Source of the DNA: JACCXG01 sp963785755
GTDB taxonomy: Bacteria; Acidobacteriota; Vicinamibacteria; Vicinamibacterales; 2-12-FULL-66-21
Direction of reading: 5' to 3'
NCBI GenBank assembly: GCA_963785755.1
Contig: CAWAXG010000050.1
Coordinates: 196,497-260,496, forward strand
Length of the DNA: 64,000 nt
The notes beneath the pieces are model-generated. The model searched no databases. It was not told the DNA's origin and saw only the letters and a list, made by a program, of their open reading frames with translations. Shown piece by piece: positions 36,590-45,781 of this stretch. Within the stretch, counting starts at the first letter, position 1; each line of letters begins with the position of its first letter. The position numbers and the translations under genes are program-made.

Positions 36590-37765
36590 ATGCACGTGAC
36601 CGCCATCATTGCCGCTGCCGGCGCCGGACGCCGGCTCGGGGCGGCTGTGCCGAAGCAGCTGCTCGAGCTCGGCGGCCGGACCATCCTCGAGCGCAGCATC
36701 GAGGCGTTCGCGGATCATCCGCGCGTGCAGGATGTCATCGTAGTCGTGCCTCGGGATGTGGCGATGTCCCCGCCGGCCTGGCTGCAGGCACGTCCCCACA
36801 TCCGCGTGCTCGAAGGGGGCGAACGCCGGCAGGATTCCGTGGCCAACGCCGTGGATGCCGTTCGCGAGGCGACGGATGTCGTGCTCGTGCACGACGCGGC
36901 CCGGCCGTTCGTGACCGCGGATCTGATCTCGGAGTCGATCGACGCCGCGGCCCAGTACGGCGCCGCGATCGTGGCGCAGCCGGTCCGTGACACAGTGAAG
37001 CGTGCGCAGACGGGTTCGTCGGGCGCGCGAGTGGTCGAGACGCTGCCGCGTGAATCGATCTTCCTCGCGCAGACGCCGCAGGCCTTCCGCCGCGACATCC
37101 TGCGGGAAGCGGTCGCGCTCGGGCGGTCCGGGGTCGAAGCGACCGATGAGGCCGCGCTCGCCGAGCAGGCCGGCCACGTGGTGCACATCGTGACCGGTAC
37201 TCCCGACAACGTGAAGATCACGACGGCTGACGACCTGGAGCGGGCGCGGCGCCGCGCGAGCGGGGAAGCACCGGGCCAGCTTCGCGGACGTATCGGCGCC
37301 GGATACGACCTGCACAGGCTCGTCGAGGGCCGCCGCCTGGTGCTCGGCGGGATCGAGGTTCCGTTCGAGCGCGGCGCGCTCGGCCACTCCGATGCTGACG
37401 TGATCTGCCACGCTTCGACCGACGCGGTGCTTGGCGCCGCGTGTCTCGGCGACATCGGCCGTCATTTCCCGGACACCGATCCGAAGTGGAAAGACGCGTC
37501 GAGCCTGGACCTGCTGCGCGCGGCGATGGAACTGGTGCGCCAGCAGGGATTTCGCGTGGTGAACGTGGACGTCGTCGTGATCCTCGAGCGGCCGAAAATC
37601 GCGCCATTCATCGACCGGGTCCGCGCCAGCCTCGCCGGCGTGCTCGGAATTCCGGTGGAGCAGGTCAGTGTCAAAGGGAAGACGAACGAGGGTGTGGACG
37701 CGATCGGCCGGGGCGAGGCGATCGCCGCGCACGCCGTGTGTCTGCTCACGAACAATGACGACTGA
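36590..37765 (+). CDS. ispDF: Bifunctional IspD-IspF
   Basis: 391 aa fusion of two MEP-pathway enzymes. Residues 1-225 are MEP cytidylyltransferase (IIAAAGAGRRLGAAVPKQLL, LVHDAARPFV, DEAALAEQAG). From about residue 236, MECDP synthase follows (GAGYDLHRLVEGRRL with the metal-binding DxH, then GHSDADVICHA and FPDTDPKWKDASS). The skipped IspE step is encoded at 25792. Such fusions assemble with IspE in some bacteria. Confidence 0.95.
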   Translation: MHVTAIIAAAGAGRRLGAAVPKQLLELGGRTILERSIEAFADHPRVQDVIVVVPRDVAMSPPAWLQARPHIRVLEGGERRQDSVANAVDAVREATDVVLVHDAARPFVTADLISESIDAAAQYGAAIVAQPVRDTVKRAQTGSSGARVVETLPRESIFLAQTPQAFRRDILREAVALGRSGVEATDEAALAEQAGHVVHIVTGTPDNVKITTADDLERARRRASGEAPGQLRGRIGAGYDLHRLVEGRRLVLGGIEVPFERGALGHSDADVICHASTDAVLGAACLGDIGRHFPDTDPKWKDASSLDLLRAAMELVRQQGFRVVNVDVVVILERPKIAPFIDRVRASLAGVLGIPVEQVSVKGKTNEGVDAIGRGEAIAAHAVCLLTNNDD

Positions 37766-37855
37766 TCGGCGAGTTGCTCGACCTGGTGGTGCGAGAGTTG
37801 CCGGTTCGAATCTGTGTTTTACGAATGATCACTAGAGCAGATAGTCGCTGCAAGT

Positions 37856-37909
37856 TGGCGGCGCGAGCGAAGCGAGCGCTGGCGGGCGCCGGGTGTGGGG
37901 CCCCCGCGC
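37856..37909 (+). repeat. Intergenic repeat copy upstream of gltX
   Basis: GGCGGCGCGAGCGAAGCGAG followed by CGCTGGC and then GTGTGGGGCCCCC. It is the same module as 44278-44352 and 44881-44985. It ends 10 nt before the gltX start. The rest of the 37766-37855 spacer holds only a T-arm-like scrap of tRNA sequence (GGTTCGAATCT at 37802). Confidence 0.6.
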
Positions 37910-37919
37910 GAAGGACATG

Positions 37920-39431
37920 ATGCGAGTCCGCTTCGCGCCCTCTCCGACCGGTCAGCTGCACGTCGGCAACGCGCGGACGGCGCTCTTCAACTGGCTGCTG
38001 GCCCACGGCCACGACGGGACGTTCATCCTTCGCATCGAGGACACCGACACCGAACGCTCGACTCGCGAGTCCGAGGCGAGCATTCTCGACGACTTGCGGT
38101 GGCTGGGGCTGCACTGGGACGAGGGGCCCGATCTCGGAGGACCGCATGGCCCGTACCGCCAGTCCGAGCGCCTGCATCTCTACGCGTCCTACGCCAACGA
38201 GCTGATCGGCGCGACGCATGCGTATTACTGCTTCTGTTCGCCGGCGAGGCTCGAGTCGGATCGCAAGGAGGATCTCGCCGCGGGCCGCCCGCCGAGATAT
38301 CACGGTACCTGCCGGGACATTCCGCTCGAAGTGGCGCGGTCCCGGATGGAGGCTGGAGAGCGTCCGGTCGTCCGCTTCCGGGTGCCGGAATCGACCGAGG
38401 TCACGTTCACGGACCTCGTTCGCGGGGAGGTCACGTTCAATACCGAGGTGATCGGCGATCCGGTGCTGGTCCGGTCTGACGGCCGCCCGGCCTACAACTT
38501 CGCGGTCGTCGTGGACGATGCGTTGATGGAGGTCACGCATGTGATTCGTGGCGAGGATCACATCTCGAACACGCCGCGCCAGCTGCTCCTGTACCAATCA
38601 CTGGGCTTTTCACCGCCGCAATTCGCGCATCTCGCGCTCGTGATGGGGCCGGATCACACGCCGCTGTCGAAGCGGCACGGCGCGACGTCGGTCGCCGAGT
38701 TCCGCCTGCGCGGCTTCTTGCCCGAGGCGCTCGTCAACTACCTGGCGTTGATTGGCTGGTCGCCGGGCGCTGCCGCGGACGATCCGGGCACGATCGAAGA
38801 GATCCTGCCTGTCGACGAGCTGGCGCGCCGGTTCAGGATCGAGGATGTCGGCCACAGCGCCGGGATCTTCGACGTCGAAAAGCTGTCGTGGATGAACCGC
38901 CACTACATGAAGGCGGCGTCGGCGGGGCGGATCGCGGCCGAGTCCATTCGCTACTTCATCGCGCGCGGCTACGTGAAGCGGCGCACGGACGAGGCGCTCG
39001 AATTCATCGTCTCGCTGCTGCCGATGGCGGTCGGCTCCGTCGATCGGCTCGAGGAGATTCCCGATCGGCTGAATTTCATCTTCGAGTTCGATCCTGCTTC
39101 AGCGCTGCACCGTGACGACGTGCGCCACGTGCTGGAGGAGCGCGGCGCCCGCGAGGTCATCCGCGCGCTGCCCGACGCGGTCGACCGGCCGCTCGTCGAT
39201 CGGGAGGCGTTCCGCGCCGCGGCGGCGAAGGTCCGCGAGAAGACCGGCCTGAAAGGCAAGGCGCTGTTCCATCCGATCCGCATCGCGCTGACCGGTTCGG
39301 ACGGCGGGCCGGAGCTCGATCTGGCGTTGCCGGCCATCGATCGCGGCGCGACGCTGCCGCCGCAGAGTACGGTCGCCAGGATCATCGGCTGCAAGGAACG
39401 CGCGCAGATGTTCGCGAAGGCCATCTCTTGA
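37920..39431 (+). CDS. gltX: Glutamyl-tRNA synthetase
   Basis: 503 aa class I synthetase. The HIGH-type motif is LHVGNAR within FAPSPTGQLHVGNART, and the KMSKS equivalent is LSKRHG near residue 248. ATG 37917 and ATG 37920 are adjacent; AAGGA just upstream suits the second slightly better. Whether it also charges tRNA-Gln cannot be told. Confidence 0.95.
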   Translation: MRVRFAPSPTGQLHVGNARTALFNWLLAHGHDGTFILRIEDTDTERSTRESEASILDDLRWLGLHWDEGPDLGGPHGPYRQSERLHLYASYANELIGATHAYYCFCSPARLESDRKEDLAAGRPPRYHGTCRDIPLEVARSRMEAGERPVVRFRVPESTEVTFTDLVRGEVTFNTEVIGDPVLVRSDGRPAYNFAVVVDDALMEVTHVIRGEDHISNTPRQLLLYQSLGFSPPQFAHLALVMGPDHTPLSKRHGATSVAEFRLRGFLPEALVNYLALIGWSPGAAADDPGTIEEILPVDELARRFRIEDVGHSAGIFDVEKLSWMNRHYMKAASAGRIAAESIRYFIARGYVKRRTDEALEFIVSLLPMAVGSVDRLEEIPDRLNFIFEFDPASALHRDDVRHVLEERGAREVIRALPDAVDRPLVDREAFRAAAAKVREKTGLKGKALFHPIRIALTGSDGGPELDLALPAIDRGATLPPQSTVARIIGCKERAQMFAKAIS

Positions 39432-39435
39432 TCCC

Positions 39436-40162
39436 GTGATCATCTTCGGCATCAATCCCGTGCTCGAGGCGCTGCGCGCCGATCGCGTCCGGCGGCTGCA
39501 GGTCGGCGGCCGCGGCGACAAACGGATCGACGAGGTGCTGGCGCTGGCGCGTCAGAAGGGCGCGCGCATCGAGCGCGTCGATGCGCAGGCGCTCGAACGG
39601 GCGGCGCGAGGCGGCGTGCATCAGGGAGTCGTGGCCGAGCTCGTGCCGCCGCGCGATTACAGCGTGCCGGAGCTCGTCGCCGCCGCGGCGCCGCAGACGC
39701 CTCTCCTGGTCGGTACTGGACGGCATCGAGGACCCTCAGAACGTCGGCGCCGTGCTGCGTGCGGTCGATGGTGCCGGGTGCCACGGTGTCATCCGCCAGG
39801 CCCGGCACGCCGCGGCGCTCGACGGGGCGGCCATGAAGGCCTCGGCAGGGGCGGCCGCCCACGTCCGCGTCGCCACAGTCGTCAACATCGCGCGGGCGCT
39901 CGAGGAACTGAAGGAGGCGGGAGTGTGGACCGTCGGCCTGGCGGGGGACGCGCGGGAGCGGTACTTCGACGTGGACTTCACGGTTCCGACGGCGCTGGTA
40001 CTTGGCGCCGAGGGAACCGGCCTGAGACGGCTCGTCCGGGAGCGCTGCGATCGGCTCGTGTCGATTCCCATGCACGGCTGGGTTAGCAGTTTGAACGCGT
40101 CGGTTGCGGCTGGGGTGACCCTCTTCGAGGCGTTACGGCAGAGGTCCCAGGCGCATCGGTGA
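39436..40162 (+). CDS. rlmB: TrmH/RlmB-type 23S rRNA 2'-O-methyltransferase (one frameshift)
   Basis: SpoU-family ribose methyltransferase. The N-terminal RNA-binding part begins IIFGINPVLEALRAD from GTG 39436. The frame breaks after QTPLLV, and the SPOUT domain continues in the next frame: VLDGIEDPQNVGAVLRAVDG, LVLGAEGTGLRRLV and IPMHGWVSSLNASVAAGV. Deleting one G of the GG at 39712-39713 joins LLVVLDGIEDP. Corrected length is 241 aa. Starts 4 nt after gltX. Confidence 0.9.
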
Positions 40163-40213
40163 AGCGTCCCCGGGAACAACTGGGAGAAAAAGAAGTAAAT
40201 GCAGCCCAGTAGC

Positions 40214-40243
40214 TTGCATACGTGGCATGCGCTGTGCTACAAC
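40214..40243 (+). promoter_or_regulatory. Candidate promoter of the tRNA cluster
   Basis: TTGCAT (40214-40219), an 18-nt spacer and TACAAC (40238-40243), about 15 nt before tRNA-Thr. Moderate match; it is the most AT-rich spot of the spacer. Confidence 0.4.
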
Positions 40244-40258
40244 TACTCTTTTGTCTGG

Positions 40259-40335
40259 GCTGGCGTAGCTCAGTCCGGTAGAGCAGCTGATTTGTAATCA
40301 GCCGGTCGGGGGTTCAAATCCCTTCGCCAGCTCCA
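40259..40335 (+). tRNA. tRNA-Thr (anticodon TGT)
   Basis: 77 nt with encoded CCA. Acceptor GCTGGCG pairs with CGCCAGC, the anticodon stem-loop is CTGATTTGTAATCAG, and the T-loop is GGTTCAAATCC. First of four tRNAs before tuf. Confidence 0.95.
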
Positions 40336-40440
40336 CGAGTTCACAACAAAGAAAATCGCGAAGCTGCGCAAATCCTGACAAAATAAATGATTCAGCGGTG
40401 AGCGGCGGAGCACGCCTCCGGTACTGGCCGCGAAAGCATC

Positions 40441-40527
40441 GGCGAGGTAGCGAAGCGGTCAAACGCAGCAGACTGTAAATCTGTCGCCCATCGGGCTTCG
40501 AAGGTTCGAATCCTTCCCTCGCCACCA
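40441..40527 (+). tRNA. tRNA-Tyr (anticodon GTA)
   Basis: 87-nt class II tRNA with long variable arm. Acceptor GGCGAGG pairs with CCTCGCC, the anticodon stem-loop is CAGACTGTAAATCTG, and 3' CCA is encoded. The spacers either side (40336-40440 and 40528-40763) show no gene. Confidence 0.95.
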
Positions 40528-40763
40528 CTCGACTCGCCGCTGCGCGGCTCGCTCGTGGCAGGCCGCGTCGCTGGCGGGTTCGAATGGTGGTGGCAGGGGC
40601 GCGGCGGATGCTGATGGAAGGCAGGCCGGACGATTGACGTCGAGTGCTGGTGATCGAATCCTGGGGTGAAGGAAAGGCGCGGCAGACGCCGCATGAAGTG
40701 AAGCGGGCTTGCCCGCCGTAGTCCCGAGCGAGCGCTCGGTGGCAGGCGAGTCGCGGGACGAAG

Positions 40764-40838
40764 GCGGGAGTAACTCAGTGGTAGAGTCACAGCCTTCCAA
40801 GCTGTTGGTCGCGGGTTCGATCCCCGTCTCCCGCTCCA
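40764..40838 (+). tRNA. tRNA-Gly (anticodon TCC)
   Basis: 75 nt. Acceptor GCGGGAG pairs with CTCCCGC, the anticodon loop is CTTCCAA, the T-loop is GGTTCGATCCC, and CCA is encoded. Confidence 0.95.
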
Positions 40839-41080
40839 ATTCGTTCGAGGGGCTTTGCCCCTCGGAGTCCCCGACACCGTCGCTCGCGGGGGCCCGCGAG
40901 GGCTCCGCTCGCTCCGGTAGCGCGCAGCGCGTCGGTGGACCGCCCTGACCGCTGACTCGGGTGGCGGGCCTCGCGAGCGACGCGTCGGGGAGTTCGAGGG
41001 GCGCGAGCCCCTCGACCAACGAAACGACGGCCGACTTGTCGGCCGTAGCGGCGAGCAAGCGAAAGGACCGAGCCGCGTAG

Positions 41081-41156
<76 letters not shown>

Positions 41157-41362
41157 TCCTTCGCTCGCGGATGCACGCGAAGGATGCCCACCATAGCTCG
41201 ATCGACCAGCGAGCGAGCGGAGGTGGGCCGACGGTGACGGTAGCGCGAGCTTCGGATGGCAAGCCAAGCGCCGCGCGAAGGGTGTCCACCGTAGCTCGCG
41301 GAGCGAGCGAAGGTGGACACGGCAGGCGTTGGCAAGTTTTCAGAGGGCTCGATAACGAGCAT

Positions 41363-41417
41363 GTAGGGCGGACGTGGGGTCCGCCGATCGCGCGGCGGGG
41401 CAATGACCCCGCCCTAC
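41363..41417 (+). repeat. GTAGGG...CCCTAC palindromic repeat upstream of tuf
   Basis: Inverted GTAGGGCGGA...GGTCCGCC followed by GGCGGGGCAATGACCCCGCC and CTAC: two back-to-back hairpins bounded by GTAG and CTAC. It is the main feature of the 41157-41461 spacer, which has no gene. Same design as the element at 51275 between rpoB and rpoC. Confidence 0.6.
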
Positions 41418-41461
41418 AACGCGGGGCCGACACCCCCGCAGCACGAGGGCAGGACAACGAC

Positions 41462-42661
41462 ATGGCTAAAGAGAAATTCGATCGTTCCAAACCACACGTC
41501 AACGTTGGGACCATCGGTCACATCGATCATGGCAAGACCACGTTGACCGCCGCGCTCACCAAGGTTGCGGCTGACAAGGGCTGGGCAAAGTTCGTCCCGT
41601 ACGACGAGGTCGCGAAGGCGTCCGAGTCGCAGGGCCGCCGCGACGCCACCAAGATCCTGACGATCGCGACGAGCCATGTCGAGTATTCGACGCCGAACCG
41701 CCACTACGCCCACGTGGACTGCCCCGGTCACGCCGACTACATCAAGAACATGATCACCGGCGCCGCGCAGATGGACGGCGCCATCCTCGTGGTCTCGGCG
41801 GTCGACGGCCCGATGCCGCAGACGCGCGAGCACGTCCTGCTCGCCAAGCAGGTCAACGTGCCGTACATGGTCGTCGCCCTCAACAAGGTCGACGCCGTGG
41901 ACGACCAGGAACTGGTCGATCTGGTCGAGCTCGAAGTGCGCGAGTTGCTCAAGAGCTACGGCTTCCCCGGTGACGACATCCCGGTGGTCCGCGTCTCGGC
42001 GCTCAAGGCGCTCAACGGCGAGCCGGACGGCGTGGAAACCGTGCTCAAGCTGATGGAAGCGCTGGACACCTACATCCCGATGCCCGAGCGCGAGATCGAC
42101 AAGCCGTTCCTGATGCCGATCGAAGACGTCTTCTCGATCTCCGGCCGCGGCACCGTCGTCACCGGCCGCGTCGAGCGCGGCAAGGTGAAGGTCGGCGAGG
42201 AAATCGAGATCGTCGGCTTCAAGCCGACGGAGAAGAAGGTCGTGACCGGCGTCGAGATGTTCCGCAAGCTGCTCGACGAGGGCGTGGCGGGGGACAACAT
42301 CGGCGTGCTGCTCCGCGGCGTGGAAAAAGACGACGTCGAGCGCGGCCAGGTGCTGGCGAAGCCCGGCTCGATCAAGCCGCACACGAAGTTCAAGGGCGAG
42401 GTCTACATCCTCTCGAAAGAAGAGGGTGGCCGCCACACGCCGTTCTTCAACGGCTATCGTCCGCAGTTCTACATCCGGACGACCGACGTCACCGGTTCGC
42501 TCAAGCTGCCGGAGGGCGTCGAGATGGTGATGCCGGGTGACAACACCAGCATCAGCGCCGAGCTCCACGTGCCGGTCGCGCTCGAGAAAGGGGCCCGATT
42601 CGCCATTCGTGAAGGCGGCCGTACGGTCGGCGCCGGCACGATCTCCGAGATCGTCGAGTAG
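41462..42661 (+). CDS. tuf: Elongation factor Tu (unusual switch I)
   Basis: 399 aa GTPase delivering aminoacyl-tRNA. G1 GHIDHGKT (19-26), G3 DCPGH (86-90), NKVD, and domains 2-3 (GRGTVVTGRVERG, PGDNT) are normal. The switch I loop is not: the near-universal RGITI is replaced by a longer SQGRRDATKILTI (56-68). Thr67 is probably equivalent to the Mg-coordinating Thr of RGITI, and HVEY then resumes normally. No indel explains it because both flanks are in frame. Confidence 0.96.
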   Translation: MAKEKFDRSKPHVNVGTIGHIDHGKTTLTAALTKVAADKGWAKFVPYDEVAKASESQGRRDATKILTIATSHVEYSTPNRHYAHVDCPGHADYIKNMITGAAQMDGAILVVSAVDGPMPQTREHVLLAKQVNVPYMVVALNKVDAVDDQELVDLVELEVRELLKSYGFPGDDIPVVRVSALKALNGEPDGVETVLKLMEALDTYIPMPEREIDKPFLMPIEDVFSISGRGTVVTGRVERGKVKVGEEIEIVGFKPTEKKVVTGVEMFRKLLDEGVAGDNIGVLLRGVEKDDVERGQVLAKPGSIKPHTKFKGEVYILSKEEGGRHTPFFNGYRPQFYIRTTDVTGSLKLPEGVEMVMPGDNTSISAELHVPVALEKGARFAIREGGRTVGAGTISEIVE

Positions 42662-42704
42662 ATTGCGGCGGCGAGCGACGCTCCGCGCAGGATAAGGGTC
42701 AGCC

Positions 42705-42854
42705 ATGCGAGACATCATCACCTTGGCGTGCCAGGAATGTAAGCGGCGCAACTACAGCACGACCAAGAACAAGAAGAAGACGACGGAGCGGCTCGAGTTC
42801 AGCAAGTTCTGCCGCTTCTGCCGCAAACACACGGCGCATCGCGAAACGAAGTAA
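42705..42854 (+). CDS. rpmG: 50S ribosomal protein L33
   Basis: 49 aa: MRDIITLACQECKRRNYSTT ... FCRFCRKHTAHRETK. Both CxxC pairs (CQEC and CRFC) make this the zinc-binding form. Its place between tuf and tRNA-Trp/secE is canonical. AAGGGT precedes the ATG. 181 nt of repeat-rich DNA follow. Confidence 0.95.
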   Translation: MRDIITLACQECKRRNYSTTKNKKKTTERLEFSKFCRFCRKHTAHRETK

Positions 42855-43035
42855 GGGTGCGGGGCGAGCGGAACTGAGCGAGCCGGCCCTCCTTCGCACC
42901 GGTGAGTTGAAAGGTGCTTCGGCGAGGCAAGCTGCGAGCGAGCGAAGCGAGTGAGTCACCGGAGCGGAGCGGGGCCAGGGGCCCCCGCGAGCGACGGTGT
43001 AGGGGAGTCCGAGGGGCGAAGCCCCTCGGGTAAGA

Positions 43036-43111
43036 AGGACAGTAGCTCAATTGGCAGAGCACCGGTCTCCAAAACCGGGGGTTGGGGGTTCGATTCCCTC
43101 CTGTCCTGCCA
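43036..43111 (+). tRNA. tRNA-Trp (anticodon CCA)
   Basis: 76 nt. Acceptor AGGACAG pairs with CTGTCCT, the anticodon stem-loop is CCGGTCTCCAAAACCGG, the T-loop is GGTTCGATTCC, discriminator G, and CCA is encoded. Confidence 0.96.
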
Positions 43112-43202
43112 AAAACCGGGGATCAGTGATTGGGGATCAGCGGCACTGGGTCGCTTTTCGCGAGCCAGGCGGGGATGCAACGGAACCCGCCGAGGATGAG
43201 AG

Positions 43203-43469
43203 ATGAAAACCGCAATGGCGGAGCACGACGACTCATTCGGAGGACGGGCCAAGGAAAGCGTCACCGGCTGGTGGGGCCGTTCCCGGCGGTTTCTCGCCGA
43301 GGTCCGCAACGAGATGGGCCGGGTGACGTGGCCGACCAAGAAGGAGGTCTACGCAACGACCTTCGTCGTGATCCTCACCTCGTTCGCGTTCGGCTTGTAT
43401 CTCGGCGCGCTCGACCTGTTCCTGGACCGGTTCATCCTCTGGGTGTTCCGCGCGCTCGGCGCGGCATGA
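43203..43469 (+). CDS. secE: Preprotein translocase subunit SecE
   Basis: 88 aa. Conserved amphipathic segment FLAEVRNEMGRVTWPTKKEV, then one membrane helix (TTFVVILTSFAFGLYLGALDL). Essential part of SecYEG. Start ATG 43203; ATG 43215 (MAEHDD) is an alternative. Confidence 0.94.
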   Translation: MKTAMAEHDDSFGGRAKESVTGWWGRSRRFLAEVRNEMGRVTWPTKKEVYATTFVVILTSFAFGLYLGALDLFLDRFILWVFRALGAA

Positions 43470-43545
43470 TCGCGGGTGGCACTGGGCGCCGCGGCCGTAA
43501 CTGGTGGTCGGCAGTCGATCGGAACAGGCTGAAAGCGTCGGAAAA

Positions 43546-44097
43546 ATGTCGAGCATGACGGACGATCGCACGAAGCAGTGGTACATCGTTCACACGTACT
43601 CCGGCTTCGAGAACAAAGTGAAGGAGTCGCTCGAGCAGCGCGTGCACGCGTACGGCCTGCAGGACGAGATCGGCGAAATCCTGATCCCGACCGAACAGGT
43701 CGCCGAAATGCGCGGCGGCAAGAAGGTCGTCAGTTCGAAGCGGTTCTTCCCCGGCTACATCCTGGTCGAGATGAACATGTCCGACCATGCGTGGCACGTG
43801 GTGAAGAACACGCCGAAGGTCACGGGCTTCGTCGGCGCCGGCGCCAAGCCGACGCCGCTCTCGCGGGAAGAGGTCGATCAGATCCTGAATCAGGTCACCG
43901 AGGCGGCGGAGAAACCGAAGCCGAAGTACACGTTCGAGAAGGGCGACCAGGTGCGGATCAACGAGGGACCGTTCACCAGCTTCAACGGCGTCGTCGATGA
44001 GGTCAACCTCGATCGCAACACGCTGAAGGTGATGGTGACGATCTTCGGCCGCGCAACACCCGTCGAGCTCGACTTCTTGCAGGTGGAGAAGCTCTGA
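43546..44097 (+). CDS. nusG: Transcription termination/antitermination factor NusG
   Basis: About 183 aa. NGN domain (KQWYIVHTYSGFENKVKESL, FFPGYILVEM, VTGFVGAG) and C-terminal KOW domain (FEKGDQVRINEGPFTSFNGVV). Links RNA polymerase to Rho and ribosomes. ATG 43546 or 43555 could be used. Directly follows secE. Confidence 0.95.
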   Translation: MSSMTDDRTKQWYIVHTYSGFENKVKESLEQRVHAYGLQDEIGEILIPTEQVAEMRGGKKVVSSKRFFPGYILVEMNMSDHAWHVVKNTPKVTGFVGAGAKPTPLSREEVDQILNQVTEAAEKPKPKYTFEKGDQVRINEGPFTSFNGVVDEVNLDRNTLKVMVTIFGRATPVELDFLQVEKL

Positions 44098-44160
44098 ATC
44101 GGTTCAGGTTTCTCCTGCTTGGGGGGTTCGAAGAGGCCCATCTTGGCGGAACGCTTCTGA

Positions 44161-44225
44161 GAGCGGCAAAGGGTTATTGAACAGCGGCCCGAGCGTAGCG
44201 AGGGCTGGCAGCCATGGGGGTGGCC
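44161..44225 (+). repeat. Intergenic repeat, first copy before rplK
   Basis: GAGCGGCAAAGGG, then CAGCGGCCCGAGCGTAGCGA and GGCTGGCAGCCATGGGGG. A diverged copy of the modules at 44278 and 44881. Confidence 0.6.
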
Positions 44226-44277
44226 GCCTCCGCCAAGGCTACGGCGCCCAAGGGGCTCGCAGACGAAGCCGCGATTG

Positions 44278-44352
44278 AAAGCGGCAAAGGGCAGCTAAAC
44301 AGCGGCGCGAGCGAAGCGAGCGCTGGCAGGCCGTGGGGGTGGGGCCCCACGG
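44278..44352 (+). repeat. Intergenic repeat, second copy before rplK
   Basis: AAAGCGGCAAAGGG, 7 nt, CAGCGGCGCGAGCGAAGCGA, GCGCTGGCAGG, GTGGGG and GGGCCCCAC. Nearly identical to 44881-44956. It ends 13 nt before the rplK ATG, so it must lie in the leader. Confidence 0.65.
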
Positions 44353-44365
44353 CAATAAGAAAAAG

Positions 44366-44791
44366 ATGGCAAAAAAAGTACAGGCAATGGTGAAGCTCCA
44401 GATCGCGGCGGGGAAGGCCACCCCGGCGCCGCCGGTGGGAACCGCTCTGGGTCCCCACGGCGTCAATATCATGGACTTCTGCAAGAACTTCAACGCGAAG
44501 ACGAACAAAGACGAGGGGCTGATCATTCCGGTCGTCGTCACCGTCTACGCCGACCGGTCCTACAGCTTCATCACCAAAACGCCGCCCGCCGCGGTGCTGC
44601 TGAAGCGCGCGGCGAATCTGGCCAAGGGTTCGAACGAGCCGAACAAGAACAAGGTCGGCACCGTCACGCGGAAACAGGTCGAGGACATCGCCAAGCTCAA
44701 GATGCCCGACCTCAACTGCGAGTCGCTGGAGTCGGCGTTCAGAACGGTCGCCGGCACCGCGAGGTCGATGGGCATCGACGTGGTGGGGTAG
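44366..44791 (+). CDS. rplK: 50S ribosomal protein L11
   Basis: 141 aa. LQIAAGKATPAPPVGTALGP and the C-terminal rRNA-binding domain (RTVAGTARSMGIDVVG) are standard. Base of the ribosomal GTPase stalk. The frame is open further upstream only through the repeat; ATG 44366 gives the family length. Confidence 0.96.
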   Translation: MAKKVQAMVKLQIAAGKATPAPPVGTALGPHGVNIMDFCKNFNAKTNKDEGLIIPVVVTVYADRSYSFITKTPPAAVLLKRAANLAKGSNEPNKNKVGTVTRKQVEDIAKLKMPDLNCESLESAFRTVAGTARSMGIDVVG

Positions 44792-44794
44792 CTA

Positions 44795-44985
44795 TCAACT
44801 CCCAACCTCCAACTCCCAACTGCCAAAGGAGTCGGGGCGGTTAAGCTGCGGTGCCCGAGCAAATCCCGTCGGGCCGCAACTGAAAGCGGCAAAGGGCCAA
44901 TAGCCAGCGGCGCGAGCGAAGCGAGCGCTGGCAGGTCGTGGGGTGGGCCCCACGACGCGAGCCGGGGGTGGGGCCCCGGCGAGCC
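44795..44985 (+). repeat. Repeat-filled spacer between rplK and rplA
   Basis: The 285-nt spacer contains a run of CAACTCCCAACCTCCAACTC-type units (44796-44820), as at the ends of the element at 1881. It also holds a third copy of the GCGGCAAAGGG...GAGCGAAGCGAGCGCTGGC...GTGGGCCCCAC module (44881-44956) with an added GTGGGGCCCC. No gene. rplK and rplA normally lie close together, so this spacer is expanded. Confidence 0.6.
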
Positions 44986-45076
44986 ACAAAGAAATGAAGA
45001 TTCCGTGGCTCGGATAACCCCATAACTCGGAAGTGGGAGGGCTTTACAAAAGCCCGCCGGAACCACAGGAGCAGTC

Positions 45077-45781
45077 ATGGGCAATTCAGGCAAAAAGTTC
45101 GCTGCCGCCCGGCAGCAGGTGCCCGATCGTCCGCACACGATCGAGGAGGCCATTCCCCTGATGCAGAAGGTGAAGTACGCGAAGTTCGACGAGACCGTCG
45201 AGATCGCGCTTCGCCTCGGGGTCGACCCCAAGCACGCCGACCAGATGGTCCGCGGCACGGTCGTGCTCCCGCACGGTCTCGGCAAGAGCAAGCGCGTGCT
45301 CGCGATTGCCGGCGCCGAGAAGCAGCGTGAGGCACAGGAGGCCGGCGCGGACTTCGTCGGCGGCGAAGAGGTCGTCGACAAGATTCAGGGCGGCTGGATG
45401 GATTTCGACGCCGTCGTCGCCACCCCCGACATGATGCGGGCGGTCGGCAAGCTCGGAAAAGTGCTGGGGCCGCGCGGGCTGATGCCGAACCCGAAGACCG
45501 GCACGGTCACGCCGAACATCGCCCAGGCCGTGCGCGAGATCAAGGCCGGCAAGGTCGAATTCCGCGTCGACAAGACCGGCATCGTGCACGCCCCGGTCGG
45601 CAAGATTTCGTTCCCCGCCCAGAGCCTGATCGACAACACGCATGCGCTCGTCGACAGCGTCGTGAAGGCGAAGCCGTCGGCGGCCAAGGGCAAGTACCTC
45701 AAGAGCGTGACGATGTCCTCGACGATGGGGCCCGGGATCGTGATCGATACGACCCATGTAACCGAAGTGGTGAAGCACTAA
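45077..45781 (+). CDS. rplA: 50S ribosomal protein L1
   Basis: 234 aa. L1 signature VVLPHGLGKSKRVLAIAGAE and GPRGLMPNPKTGTV...FRVDKTGIVH. Forms the L1 stalk and in many bacteria represses its own operon. An AGGAG-like site precedes ATG 45077. Its last base overlaps the rplJ start. Confidence 0.96.
   Translation: MGNSGKKFAAARQQVPDRPHTIEEAIPLMQKVKYAKFDETVEIALRLGVDPKHADQMVRGTVVLPHGLGKSKRVLAIAGAEKQREAQEAGADFVGGEEVVDKIQGGWMDFDAVVATPDMMRAVGKLGKVLGPRGLMPNPKTGTVTPNIAQAVREIKAGKVEFRVDKTGIVHAPVGKISFPAQSLIDNTHALVDSVVKAKPSAAKGKYLKSVTMSSTMGPGIVIDTTHVTEVVKH

Noticed and set aside
37775..37830. tRNA-like sequence with GGTTCGAATCT
   Set aside because: Only a T-loop-like scrap. The T-stem does not pair beyond three bases and there is no acceptor or anticodon stem. 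At most a tRNA remnant.
40336..41080. Short ORFs among the tRNA genes
   Set aside because: They overlap tRNA genes and GC-rich repeat DNA; no product is credible.
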